64,000 nucleotides of DNA from Paenibacillus dendritiformis (GTDB taxonomy: Bacteria; Bacillota; Bacilli; Paenibacillales; Paenibacillaceae). Numbering within the stretch: position 1 is the stretch's first letter; each line of letters begins with the position of its first letter. Position numbers and translations under genes: made by a program. Location of the stretch: assembly GCF_945605565.1 (NCBI RefSeq), contig NZ_OX216966.1:1919501-1983500 (forward strand). Reading direction: 5' to 3'. Shown here in pieces: positions 34,581-42,726 of this stretch. The notes beneath the pieces were generated by a model. The model was not told the origin of the DNA. It saw only the letters and a list, made by a program, of their open reading frames with translations, and did not search any database.

Positions 34581-36470
34581 ATGAGTGTGCGAAGATACAT
34601 AACCGTTTTCTTCTTATTCCTGGTACTGTTCGGGTGGCTTGTGGACCCTGCCATCGCCCGAGCGGAGCCGGAGCCGCAGAGCATCAAGTTGCACGAATGG
34701 GAAGTGATGTGGGAGACGAGTCCTAGGACGTGGGAGGACATCGCTTCCGCCCGGGAGGGCTGGGAAAAGGTTGATAGCAGGATACTGGTTCCGAAGCTGC
34801 CGGAGGGCGTGAAATCGGCATGGATTCGGATTCAGTTGCCGGAATTGGATTTGAACTACACGACGTTATATTTTAAGAAGCTATATGCCAATTCGGTGGA
34901 AGTATGGGGAGATGATGGGAGAAGGCTATTTCACGATGCAAGAGAATACTTTTATGATGTTTACCATATCCTTCTGCCATTAGATCCGAACTGTAAAACG
35001 GTATACATTCATATGACCGCAAGCATTGATCGAATCGGCATACAGCTTCCGGTAGTTATAGGTGAATACCAACTAGTTCAAGCGGAGTATGCCAAAGAAG
35101 GAATTTTAGAAATCGTGCTAGGCAGTGCTATGATTCTTATTGCTCTCATAATGTTGCTATGCGCAATTTTTCTACGCGGAATTGAACTGCCGAGTTGGCT
35201 ATCGCTGACACTTGTCATATTATCACTAGGCGTAATATCAATTACGTATTCCAAGTTTACTTATATGTTTTTTGATAATTTTGGACACATCAGCGTCATG
35301 TTATTTGATTTGGCGATGATGCTTTTGTTTCCTTGCCTGACATACTTTTTTATGAGATTTTTAGGAAACGGTCCTTACAAAATAATTTGGAAATTCTTTA
35401 TTTTCCAGGTTGTCTTTTCTGGAGTTTGGCTCCTATTATTTTTGTATTTCTTTATTATCATAGAAGAGCCTGCCCATCCTTTATATGCCTTTTTTTCATT
35501 TGAAGTATTCAGTGTCTATATGATTATTCAATTTACTCTATTGATAATGTTCTCAATTAGCCGTGCCATTCGAAAGAACAAAGATGCTATTTTATTTGCA
35601 GTTGGTTTTAGCTTGTTCTCCATTATGACAGTTGCAGAAGTCATTTGGTATATTTTTGTTTCCCGTGATTACGAACTGTATTTATGGAAATGGGGCCTTC
35701 TCAGTTTTGTTATCTGTCTTATCCTTATACTGGGTCGTAAAATTGCGGAAAATCATCGCCGTGTCATCTCCTATGCCAAGGAGCTGGAGCTGTTCAACGG
35801 CAAGCTGCAGCAGTCCGAGAAGATGGAGATATTAAGCGAGCTGGCAGCATCGGTTGCGCACGAAGTAAGGAATCCGCTGCAGGTGACCCGTGGATTCCTG
35901 CAGTTGCTCGGTGGCAAGAGTGGAACGAAGGAACAAAAATATTTGAACCTCGCCTTGACCGAGCTGGATCGGGCCTCCGAAATCATTACCGATTTCTTAA
36001 CGTTTGCGAAGCCGGAGCTGGATGAGATTCAAGTCCTCGATGTAGCTGATGAGTTGAGGCATATCGAAGGCATCTTGATGCCGATGGCGACAATGCATGG
36101 GGGCGCGATCGAACTGGATGCTGATCCGGATCTCCGGATTCAGGGAAACTCGTCCAAGTTCAAGCAAGCCTTTATTAATATGATTAAAAATAGCATTGAG
36201 GCATTTACCGAGAAAGGGTTGATTCGGATCGAGGCTTATGAGCGGGGAGGTCAGGTTATTATCCGGATTGAGGATAACGGCATCGGGATGGACGAAGAGG
36301 AGCTGAAGCGGCTTGGAGAGCCGTACTTCTCTAACAAGACGAAGGGAACTGGTCTCGGGCTGATGGTTACGTTCCGCATTATTGAAGTGATGCAAGGGAA
36401 GCTGCATTTCGCAAGCGAGAAGGGAGTAGGAACCGTTATTACCGTTTCTTTTCCCGCTATACCAATATAA
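34581..36470 (+). CDS. Membrane sensor histidine kinase, 7TM-type, sporulation-kinase-like (copy 1)
   Basis: The 629-residue product has a signal-like first helix (1-28) and an extracellular domain of about 140 residues (HEWEVMWETSPRTWEDIASA). About seven membrane segments cover residues 170-395, and a HisKA-HATPase module follows. The phospho-acceptor is His427 in ASVAHEVRNPLQVTRGFLQL; the N box (NMIKNSIEA), DNGIGMD and GTGLGL are intact. The H-box form is that of Spo0-feeding kinases (KinA-E/KinB), and no response regulator gene is adjacent, so the target may be Spo0F. The 7TM-DISM layout implies that a small extracellular ligand is sensed. It is convergent with the NHLP peptide gene. Confidence 0.88.
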   Translation: MSVRRYITVFFLFLVLFGWLVDPAIARAEPEPQSIKLHEWEVMWETSPRTWEDIASAREGWEKVDSRILVPKLPEGVKSAWIRIQLPELDLNYTTLYFKKLYANSVEVWGDDGRRLFHDAREYFYDVYHILLPLDPNCKTVYIHMTASIDRIGIQLPVVIGEYQLVQAEYAKEGILEIVLGSAMILIALIMLLCAIFLRGIELPSWLSLTLVILSLGVISITYSKFTYMFFDNFGHISVMLFDLAMMLLFPCLTYFFMRFLGNGPYKIIWKFFIFQVVFSGVWLLLFLYFFIIIEEPAHPLYAFFSFEVFSVYMIIQFTLLIMFSISRAIRKNKDAILFAVGFSLFSIMTVAEVIWYIFVSRDYELYLWKWGLLSFVICLILILGRKIAENHRRVISYAKELELFNGKLQQSEKMEILSELAASVAHEVRNPLQVTRGFLQLLGGKSGTKEQKYLNLALTELDRASEIITDFLTFAKPELDEIQVLDVADELRHIEGILMPMATMHGGAIELDADPDLRIQGNSSKFKQAFINMIKNSIEAFTEKGLIRIEAYERGGQVIIRIEDNGIGMDEEELKRLGEPYFSNKTKGTGLGLMVTFRIIEVMQGKLHFASEKGVGTVITVSFPAIPI

Positions 36471-36476
36471 ATAAGG

Positions 36477-36515
36477 AAAGAAGAGGGCTTCAAAAAAGCG
36501 CCTCTTCTTTTTTCG
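36477..36515. terminator. Bidirectional terminator between kinase 1 and the precursor peptide gene
   Basis: AAAGAAGAGG (36477-36486) pairs with CCTCTTCTTT (36501-36510), with T-runs on both sides. Confidence 0.8.
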
Positions 36516-36517
36516 AA

Positions 36518-36763
36518 TCAATGCCACACGCCTTTTTTTGCTACTGGAGTATCTTTCACAACTTCGGATGGATTCGGAGGCAGGACCAGTACATACTGAT
36601 TCAGCTTTTCTTCAATCGTGGTCAATTGAATATGGTCAGGGATAGAAATGCCTAATAATTCCTTGATAGCGGCCTTCGGATCAGCAAGCAGCTTCTCTTT
36701 GAACGTGGCGTCTTCCCATGCTCTTTGCACGATTTGGTTCATATGCATTTGATTTATAGACAT
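36518..36763 (-). CDS. NHLP-leader RiPP-type precursor peptide ending in GVWH
   Basis: The 81-residue product matches nitrile-hydratase-like leader peptides: AWEDATFKEKLLADPKAAIK at residues 15-34, then IPDHIQLTTIEE and the hallmark VLVLPPNP (58-65). It lacks the metal-binding Cys motif of real nitrile hydratase. The last 16 residues (SEVVKDTPVAKKGVWH) would be the core. They contain no Cys, one Ser and one Thr, and the only core aromatic ring besides His81 is Trp80. This does not fit lanthipeptide, thiazole or sactipeptide chemistry. The neighbouring prenyl-synthase-like enzyme suggests Trp modification. GGAGGG precedes the ATG. It lies 77 bp after the enzyme gene in the same operon. Confidence 0.85.
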   Translation of the reverse strand: MSINQMHMNQIVQRAWEDATFKEKLLADPKAAIKELLGISIPDHIQLTTIEEKLNQYVLVLPPNPSEVVKDTPVAKKGVWH

Positions 36764-36840
36764 AAAACGTATCCCTCCATATTTGTAGAATCAGATGATT
36801 ATAGGATAGATTATCATTGATAGATTCCGACTTACCAGTT

Positions 36841-37761
36841 CTATTTTGCTAGATTAGACAATATATATGAAAATCCGCCCGACATCAGCTTATTTCTTTC
36901 TTCATATATGTACTCCGCTTCTTGCCTCAGACTATCAACCATCGCCTGATGGAAGGCGAGCAGGTGCGGGGAGGAGACAGACAGCCGCTGAAGACGGGCA
37001 TGGTTCTCTGCCGCGATGGCAGCATAGCCCTGCAAGGCGTCGGATACCGTGATGGCCTGGCTCACCTCGTCGGGCGTTAGCGGAGCGTCCGACGGCCTGT
37101 TCATCATAGAGCGGACCCAGGACAATAGGGAATTGTAGCTTCCTTCCCGCAAATCCTTCTCCCAGTCCTCTGCATCATCGGACATTTGCAGTGTGACCAA
37201 TACAATCTCAATCGCGTCCGTGATGTCGGTCAGCAAATGTTCCGTTCCCCCAAGATAAGCGGCTCCGACTGCGGACAGCTTGACGGGCGACGCTTTGTGC
37301 GCGATTTTAAGCCGCTCGTTCAGGAAGAAGTCCTTCTCCTGCTCCATGCTGACGGCCTCGGCCCATTCGGCGCTGCACCGGCTGAAGGCATGCCAGAACG
37401 GCGAGAAAGCAGGGAATAGTTCACGGTAAACCCTTTCATATTCGATGTAGCACAGATGTCCGAGCGCTAATGTCTTATGCCGTCCTCCATGCTGAGGGTT
37501 GTCCATGACATTGTCGAGCAAGCAATAATGCAGCATCATGAAGACGCCAGCCAGTCCCAATCGGCGGCACTCGCCTCGCTTTGCTCCGGTTGCCTCCTGC
37601 AGCCAGAACGGAAGCAAATAGCAGATATAGTTATTGGACTCGAACTTTTCCAAATAATGAAGCCCCATCTCCTGCAACGGTGCCGGGAACGATGAGATAA
37701 GGCACGCCGCCTCTGCAAATATCGCCTCCATTTCCTGCTTGTAATCGTCGAACCATTCCAT
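36841..37761 (-). CDS. Polyprenyl-synthase-fold protein, candidate peptide prenyltransferase (ComQ-like role)
   Basis: The 306-residue product shows the class I isoprenoid synthase pattern. The first Asp motif is LLDNVMDNP (Asp83, Asp87). KIAHKASPVKLSAVGAAYLG (about 152-171) corresponds to the conserved Lys-Thr/Gly-Ala helix. The second Asp motif is LQMSDDAEDWEKDLREGSYN (Gln192, Asp195, Asp196, Asp199, then the DLREG(K)Y block of heptaprenyl-type synthases). The first motif is reduced from DDxxD to DNxxD, which suggests a changed substrate. I start at the ATG at 37761 after AGGAGGACGG. Position beside a Trp-ending precursor peptide suggests peptide prenylation, as ComQ does for ComX. It could instead be an ordinary terpenoid enzyme. 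Confidence 0.75.
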   Translation of the reverse strand: MEWFDDYKQEMEAIFAEAACLISSFPAPLQEMGLHYLEKFESNNYICYLLPFWLQEATGAKRGECRRLGLAGVFMMLHYCLLDNVMDNPQHGGRHKTLALGHLCYIEYERVYRELFPAFSPFWHAFSRCSAEWAEAVSMEQEKDFFLNERLKIAHKASPVKLSAVGAAYLGGTEHLLTDITDAIEIVLVTLQMSDDAEDWEKDLREGSYNSLLSWVRSMMNRPSDAPLTPDEVSQAITVSDALQGYAAIAAENHARLQRLSVSSPHLLAFHQAMVDSLRQEAEYIYEERNKLMSGGFSYILSNLAK

Positions 37762-37882
37762 ATTACCGTCCTCCTGGGTCGTAATCGGACTTTTTGCTGG
37801 ATCCTGCGACAAAATTCCTGCATTCTTAGTACCCCTATTATAGAAGCCATCGATCATCGGAGCAACAACATAAGAAACGGAA

Positions 37883-37951
37883 TGTCGAAAAATAAAAGCC
37901 GGGGAAGGGATTCATGGCGGATAGAGCAGGAAATTAGCGATAACTGTCGAA
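37883..37951. promoter_or_regulatory. Two Spo0A-box sequences in the divergent kinase 2 / prenyl-synthase control region
   Basis: TGTCGAA occurs exactly at 37883-37889 (in AATGTCGAAAAA) and at 37945-37951 (in AACTGTCGAAATAG). Both are on the + strand between the divergent enzyme and kinase genes. TGTCGAA is the core of the Spo0A~P box known from Bacillus. The second is preceded by GCAGGAAATT, as in the other kinase leader. Confidence 0.6.
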
Positions 37952-38015
37952 ATAGTGCCTGTGTAGGATTGCGGCTCACCATCGCATTATAAATTGGAAC
38001 GGACAGAGGTGCCTC

Positions 38016-39917
38016 ATGAGAACAATTTTTAAATATTCAACCGTGTCGTTCATGCTTCTCATGGCGGCCATTCTTCTGTACCCTTCTCTTCTGCGGGCGG
38101 AAGCGGAGCAGGGAGAACTGCGGGTGACGCAATGGCAGGTGCTGTGGGAAACGTCGGCCCGGGATTGGAAAGACATTTCCTCTACGGATGAGGGGTGGAC
38201 AGATGTCGATATTCGCGAAGGTGTGCCCGGCAAGCCCGAAGGGGCTCAGTGGGCCTGGTTTCGTTTTAGGCTGCCGCCGCTGCAGTGGGACAAGCCCGGG
38301 CTCTGGATTGAACAGGTATACGCCTGCGAAGTAGAGGTATTATCGGAAGAAGGGCGAAGACTGTTCCGGTCTTCGCGGATGTTCTCCTTCGACATGAATC
38401 CGGTGCTTATTGCGCTGGATCGCAGCGCCGAGGAGCAGGTCATCTATATACACGTAAAGACGCCTTTCGAGCAGTTGGGCATTCACGATACGGTCCGGAT
38501 CGGAGATTATCAAGAACTGCTTCCCGAGTATGTGAAAAAGGGACTCGTCAATGTCGTCATGGGGAGCGCCCTGATACTTATTGCGATTGTCATGCTCATT
38601 TGCACGCTGTTTCTCCGGAACATATTTTTCTCAAGCTGGCTGTCACTCTGCGTGCTCATTCTATGCGCAGGGATTATGATCTTTACGTACTCATCGTTCA
38701 CCTATACGTTTTTTATCCATACTGAAGTATGGTCGCTCGTTATTTATGATTTTGCGATGCTGGTCTTTTTCCCGCTGCTTACCTATTATTTCGAATTGAT
38801 GTTCGGCCCGGGCCCGTATCGGATCATCCGCAGGCTGCGACAATTCCAGACGGCGTATTCCATACTGTCCCTGGCCGTTCTGTTCCTTAATCTTTTGGCG
38901 GATAATCGCTTTTACGATATGTACTATTTCCTGTCGGTTCGCGTGCTTGGCTTCCTGGTCCTGATTCAGTTCGTCGTGCTGATCTCAGCGTCCATCCGTT
39001 ACGCATTCCACAAAGATAAAGACGCCGTTCTGTTCTGCGTCGGATTTGTCGCCTTTGCGCTGATTACCGGATTCGAATTAATCTGGTTCCTGCTTCATCC
39101 CGGCTATTATTATATGGTGTACTGGAAGTGGGGGATCCTGCTGTTCGTTGTTGCGCTTATCATTATATTGGGCCGCAAAATCGCGCGTAATCACGAGCAG
39201 GTCGTTCAATATTCGAAGGAACTGGAGCTGTACAACCACCGGCTTCAGCGTTCGGAGAAGATGGAGATCATTAGCGAACTGGCCGCTTCCGTTGCCCATG
39301 AAGTGCGGAATCCGCTGCAGGTAACGCGGGGCTTCCTTCAACTGCTGGAGAAGCAGTCCGGTCCAAAGGAGAAGGAATACTACCATTTGGCGCTGACCGA
39401 ACTGGATCGGGCATCCGGTATTATTACCGATTTCCTCACTTTTGCGAAGCCCGAGCTAAATGAGCTCGCCCTGCTGAATGTAGGGGAGGAATTGGAGCAT
39501 GTCCAAGGGGTCCTCCTGCCGTTGGCCAACATGCAGGGGGCGGAGATTACGCTCGACGTGCCGATGCATCTCACGATCGAAGGGAACTCGTCCAAGTTCA
39601 AGCAGGCATTTATCAATCTGGTCAAGAACAGCATTGAGGCTCTGCACAGCAACGGATGGATCCGGATTGCCGCTCATAAGCAGGACGGGAAGGTCCTCAT
39701 CCGGATTCGGGACAACGGGGTAGGAATGAACAGGAAGGAGCTGGCGCGGCTGGGCGAGCCCTATTACTCGAACAAGACGAAGGGTACCGGACTTGGGCTG
39801 ATGGTGACCTTCCGCATCATTGAAGTGATGCAAGGCAAGCTGGAATTCCACAGCGAGAAAGGCGTCGGAACCGAGGTTACCGTAACCTTTCCGGCCGTGG
39901 AGAAGGAACAGAACTAA
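38016..39917 (+). CDS. Membrane sensor histidine kinase, 7TM-type, sporulation-kinase-like (copy 2)
   Basis: The 633-residue product is a close paralogue of the kinase at 34581. It has the same extracellular domain (QWQVLWETSARDWKDISS), the same seven-helix block and a nearly identical kinase core: His428 in ASVAHEVRNPLQVTRGFLQL, NLVKNSIEAL, DNGVGMN, GTGLGL. Conservation is highest in the kinase core and lower in the sensor part, so the copies may read different ligands. AGAGGTGCC lies upstream of the ATG. It is divergent from the prenyl-synthase gene, with two Spo0A boxes between. No response regulator is nearby. Confidence 0.88.
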   Translation: MRTIFKYSTVSFMLLMAAILLYPSLLRAEAEQGELRVTQWQVLWETSARDWKDISSTDEGWTDVDIREGVPGKPEGAQWAWFRFRLPPLQWDKPGLWIEQVYACEVEVLSEEGRRLFRSSRMFSFDMNPVLIALDRSAEEQVIYIHVKTPFEQLGIHDTVRIGDYQELLPEYVKKGLVNVVMGSALILIAIVMLICTLFLRNIFFSSWLSLCVLILCAGIMIFTYSSFTYTFFIHTEVWSLVIYDFAMLVFFPLLTYYFELMFGPGPYRIIRRLRQFQTAYSILSLAVLFLNLLADNRFYDMYYFLSVRVLGFLVLIQFVVLISASIRYAFHKDKDAVLFCVGFVAFALITGFELIWFLLHPGYYYMVYWKWGILLFVVALIIILGRKIARNHEQVVQYSKELELYNHRLQRSEKMEIISELAASVAHEVRNPLQVTRGFLQLLEKQSGPKEKEYYHLALTELDRASGIITDFLTFAKPELNELALLNVGEELEHVQGVLLPLANMQGAEITLDVPMHLTIEGNSSKFKQAFINLVKNSIEALHSNGWIRIAAHKQDGKVLIRIRDNGVGMNRKELARLGEPYYSNKTKGTGLGLMVTFRIIEVMQGKLEFHSEKGVGTEVTVTFPAVEKEQN

Positions 39918-39919
39918 CC

Positions 39920-39948
39920 AAAAAGAGAGGGAGAGCCCCTCTCTTTTT
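39920..39948 (+). terminator. Terminator after kinase 2
   Basis: AAAAAGAGAGG / CCTCTCTTTTT forms a perfect stem with a 7-base loop. Confidence 0.85.
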
Positions 39949-40059
39949 GCATCTTCAAGGCATTTGAAGTCAGCATAACCGATTGCCTGAAGGGGCCAGA
40001 CTCCTTACTGAAATTTGTATGTTCGTGGTATAATAGTGATAAAACTGGAGATGAAGACG

Positions 40060-40917
40060 ATGGAATTGCTTGATCCCCGAAATGATTTTATCTTTAAACG
40101 AATATTCGGAAGCGAAAGCAACAAAGATGTACTGTTGGCATTTCTGAACAGTACCTTCGTCGAGGCAGGAGAGCCGCCGTTGACTGAAATCATTCTCATG
40201 AATCCGTACACGGAAAAGGACGCGCCTCACGATAAACAATCCATTCTCGACATCAAAGCAAGAACAACCGAAGGCAAGCTGATTAACATAGAAATGCAGT
40301 TATTCAACCCTTATAACATGGAAAAGCGGACGCTGTTTTACTGGAGCCAAATGTACTCCCACCAAATTAAGGAAGGCGGCAACTACGGAGAATTAAAGAA
40401 ATGTGTGACGATCAATATTTTAAACTATTCGTGCCTGCCGAATGAACGATACCATAATGTATTTCATTTGCGCGAAGATCATTCACTTATTCCGCTTATT
40501 GATGATATTGAAATCCATGTCATGGAACTGCCCAAGCTGAATCAATACGAGGTTCCATCGAAGGGGGGGTTAGTGAACTGGTTATTGTTTTTGAAAGGTA
40601 TAGACAAAACGAAATGGGAGGTGTTGACAATGAACGAACCAATGCTGAAAAAGGCGATGACGACCTTGGAATTTTTGAGCCAGGATGAACAGACGCGGAT
40701 GGAATACGAAGCCCGTCAGAAATATTTGCTTGACGAAGCATCCCGAGTCGCAGGGGCTAAGGCGGAAGGAATAGCCGAAGGAATGGCCAAAGGAATGGCC
40801 AAAGGCAAGGTGGAAGTGGCCCGGAAACTGCTTGCTCTTGGCGTGGACATCGCTCTTATCTCCCAAGCCTCGGGACTGTCCGAAGAAGAAATAAAAAAGC
40901 TGAGTCCGCTCCATTAG
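40060..40917 (+). CDS. Rpn-family PD-(D/E)XK nuclease / putative transposase
   Basis: The 285-residue product opens with LLDPRNDFIFKRIFGSESNK, the family start. The PD-(D/E)XK core reads ILDIKARTTEGKLINIEMQL, with the Asp, Glu and Gln of the active site. The C-terminal 80 residues form a helical tail (AEGIAEGMAKGMAKGKVEVA) with Ala/Glu/Gly repeats. The family promotes RecA-independent recombination in E. coli. GGAGATG gives the ribosome site for the ATG at 40060. The tail region has been duplicated downstream. Confidence 0.9.
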   Translation: MELLDPRNDFIFKRIFGSESNKDVLLAFLNSTFVEAGEPPLTEIILMNPYTEKDAPHDKQSILDIKARTTEGKLINIEMQLFNPYNMEKRTLFYWSQMYSHQIKEGGNYGELKKCVTINILNYSCLPNERYHNVFHLREDHSLIPLIDDIEIHVMELPKLNQYEVPSKGGLVNWLLFLKGIDKTKWEVLTMNEPMLKKAMTTLEFLSQDEQTRMEYEARQKYLLDEASRVAGAKAEGIAEGMAKGMAKGKVEVARKLLALGVDIALISQASGLSEEEIKKLSPLH

Positions 40918-40936
40918 AGGGAAGCAGGTGCATGCG

Positions 40937-41233
40937 ATGAACGAACCAATGTCGAAAAAAGCGATGACGACCGTGGAATTTTTGAGACTGGATAGACAGG
41001 CGAAGATGGAAAACCAAGCCCGTCAGAAATATCTGCTTGACCAGGCGTCCCTAATCGCAGGGGCTAGAGCGGAGGGAATAGCTGAGGGGAGAGCCGAAGC
41101 TATAGCGGAAGTTATAGCCGAAGGAAGAGCTGAAGGCAAGAAAGAAATGGCCCGGAAACTGCTTGCTCTCGGCGTGGACATCGCTCTTATCACCAAGGTT
41201 TCGGGGTTATCCGAAGAAGAAATAAAAAACTAG
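40937..41233 (+). CDS. Duplicated C-terminal tail of the Rpn-family protein
   Basis: The 98-residue product is closely similar to residues about 190-280 of the preceding Rpn protein (MNEPMSKKAMTTVEFLRLD against MNEPMLKKAMTTLEFLSQD, and RKLLALGVDIALI shared). It has no nuclease core. The tail repeat has diverged (AEGRAEAIAEVIAEGRAEGK). GCAGGTG precedes the ATG at 40937, so it may be translated. It could act as a regulatory or dominant-negative partner, or be decaying duplication debris. Confidence 0.7.
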   Translation: MNEPMSKKAMTTVEFLRLDRQAKMENQARQKYLLDQASLIAGARAEGIAEGRAEAIAEVIAEGRAEGKKEMARKLLALGVDIALITKVSGLSEEEIKN

Positions 41234-41280
41234 GGCCGCTCCATAAAAAGGGCGGCAGGTGCATCCAATGAATGAACGTA
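41234..41280 (+). repeat. Remnant of a third tandem Rpn-tail copy
   Basis: GGGCCGCTCCAT, GGCAGGTGCATCCAATGAAT and GAACG match the junction at 40905-40945 (GTCCGCTCCATT, GCAGGTGCATGCGATGAACG). Homology is lost soon after and a terminator follows. Confidence 0.6.
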
Positions 41281-41293
41281 CAGAAGAATCGAA

Positions 41294-41331
41294 GAGCCGA
41301 AGATCAATTGCGGTTTGATCTTCGGCTTTTT
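41294..41331 (+). terminator. Terminator after the Rpn duplication
   Basis: GAGCCGAAGATCAA pairs with TTGATCTTCGGCTTTTT with a 6-base loop. Confidence 0.85.
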
Positions 41332-41389
41332 GCGATCTGAGGCCATTTGCCTCTGAGAAGGTATTACAGTAATACGCTTGCTCCCCGCT

Positions 41390-42091
41390 CTATTTGATAA
41401 ATACGCCCCCGAACGGGATGACCTCGCGCAGAATGCGCTTGAACAGCCCTTCATCGTTCATCTCGTGCACGAGTGATTGATTCTGCCGCCCGGCCTGGAT
41501 CAGGACGGTACCCCTGCCGGTCATCTTCCAATGATAATTCATATGTTGGCTGGCCAGATGATTGCCGTATACGCATAGTTCCAGCTTCGCGTTCTCGGGG
41601 TAGGCGATAACGCTGCCTGCGTCCACGTAGAGCGGCTGATCCGGGTGGAGCTCGGCATCGCAAGCGGTGCCTTGGGTCAGGATGCCGATCTGCCCTTCGC
41701 CGGAGAACTTCACCTTGACGACATCCTGCGTGATGAGCATGTTCTTCATGCTCAAGATGCGGGTCTGCATCGTGATGCCTTCCGTATAGAACAGCAGATG
41801 CCGCACGTCATAGAGCAGGTCGCTCTCCCCGGTCAACGGAACGGGCTTCATGCTGAACCCGGGGGGCAGCGCGGTCAGAAATTCGCAAGGCCCGGTGAAG
41901 CGAGCCTGGATAAGCTTCTTCTTGCGGTACATGCCCTTGGCGGTCATGAGCCGATCGGAGCGTCCGTCGGGAGCGCCGCGATAGGCGATAATCTGCTGCG
42001 GATGGAGCACGTTCACCTGCTCTCCCTCTTGAACCCGGAAGGTGACCGCTTGTCCGTTCGTATGGTTCTCGTGTTCTAATATGATGTCCAT
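41390..42091 (-). CDS. AIM24-family protein
   Basis: The 233-residue product matches the AIM24/TIGR00266-like beta-helical fold: QVNVLHPQQIIAYRG at the start, ITQDVVKVKFSGEGQIGILT in mid-protein, YVDAGSVIAYPENAKLEL, and the glycine-rich GRGTVLIQAGRQNQ end. Function in bacteria is unknown; relatives are linked to membrane or stress proteins. AGGAGGAG lies before the ATG. It is 12 bp downstream of the signal-peptide/coiled-coil gene and probably its operon partner. Confidence 0.88.
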   Translation of the reverse strand: MDIILEHENHTNGQAVTFRVQEGEQVNVLHPQQIIAYRGAPDGRSDRLMTAKGMYRKKKLIQARFTGPCEFLTALPPGFSMKPVPLTGESDLLYDVRHLLFYTEGITMQTRILSMKNMLITQDVVKVKFSGEGQIGILTQGTACDAELHPDQPLYVDAGSVIAYPENAKLELCVYGNHLASQHMNYHWKMTGRGTVLIQAGRQNQSLVHEMNDEGLFKRILREVIPFGGVFIK

Positions 42092-42103
42092 CCGGAACTC
42101 CTC

Positions 42104-42520
42104 CTATCTTGCGCGGATCCGCATCCAGACACGCAGGCCGCGCAGCAGCACGAAATACCCAATCAGAAGGCCGGCCGCCGTGAGCAGCAGCGCCCTCATC
42201 TTGCGGTAGCTCGCCTGGCGTTCCTCTTCGAGCTGCTTCAACTCGGCAACCATGCGGGTGAGCTCCTGGTTCTGCTCGATTAATTTTTGGTTTTCCTGCC
42301 GGTATATCTCCATATTTTGATGAGCTTGCTCTAGTTGGTCGACGGTCTGGCGGTAATTTTCCTTCAATTCATTGACTTCGGCGGGCAGTTCGGAAATATC
42401 CTTGATGGTGCCCCACCACCCGGCATGCGCCGCGGGCTGGCCGGAGAGAAGCAAGAAGCAGAACATCGATACGATAAGTGCACTGCGGCGGAGCGGCTGC
42501 GCTATGTATGGCTTGTTCAT
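42104..42520 (-). CDS. Exported coiled-coil protein with C-terminal membrane anchor
   Basis: The 138-residue product has a signal peptide (residues about 1-33, ending AAHAGWW) and a coiled coil (about 45-105, ENYRQTVDQLEQAHQNMEIY and following). A C-terminal membrane helix (LLLTAAGLLIGYFVLLRGL) is capped by Arg residues. AAGGGGG precedes the ATG at 42520; upstream in-frame ATGs lack such a site. It is co-transcribed with AIM24. A Spo0A-box sequence lies about 60 bp upstream. The family is unknown. Confidence 0.78.
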   Translation of the reverse strand: MNKPYIAQPLRRSALIVSMFCFLLLSGQPAAHAGWWGTIKDISELPAEVNELKENYRQTVDQLEQAHQNMEIYRQENQKLIEQNQELTRMVAELKQLEEERQASYRKMRALLLTAAGLLIGYFVLLRGLRVWMRIRAR

Positions 42521-42576
42521 TCCCGATGCCCCCTTGTATGCGAACAATGGCTTCATACCAAGCAATACGAAAATAA

Positions 42577-42583
42577 TGTCGAA
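42577..42583. promoter_or_regulatory. Spo0A-box sequence upstream of the coiled-coil/AIM24 operon
   Basis: TGTCGAA occurs on the + strand in AATAATGTCGAATCG, within the divergent region with the LacI-like gene. A single seven-base match can be chance. Confidence 0.35.
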
Positions 42584-42726
42584 TCGTTTCCTATTTTGGC
42601 CAATCTGAATCATAAAAGCAAGTATTTATTGCAGGTTGCCGCAGGAGGAACGTTGACTCTTGGTAACGGACTCCGGTACACTGAGGAGATACAAATGATG
42701 ATAAAAGAGGAACGGGATATATACAT

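Noticed and set aside
36518..36763. True nitrile hydratase alpha subunit
   Set aside because: Only the leader-like helix and LVLPPNP block are present; the metal-binding Cys motif and the length of the enzyme are missing.
36518..36763. Lanthipeptide or thiazole-type RiPP
   Set aside because: The core has no Cys and no cyclodehydratase, LanM or radical-SAM gene is adjacent.
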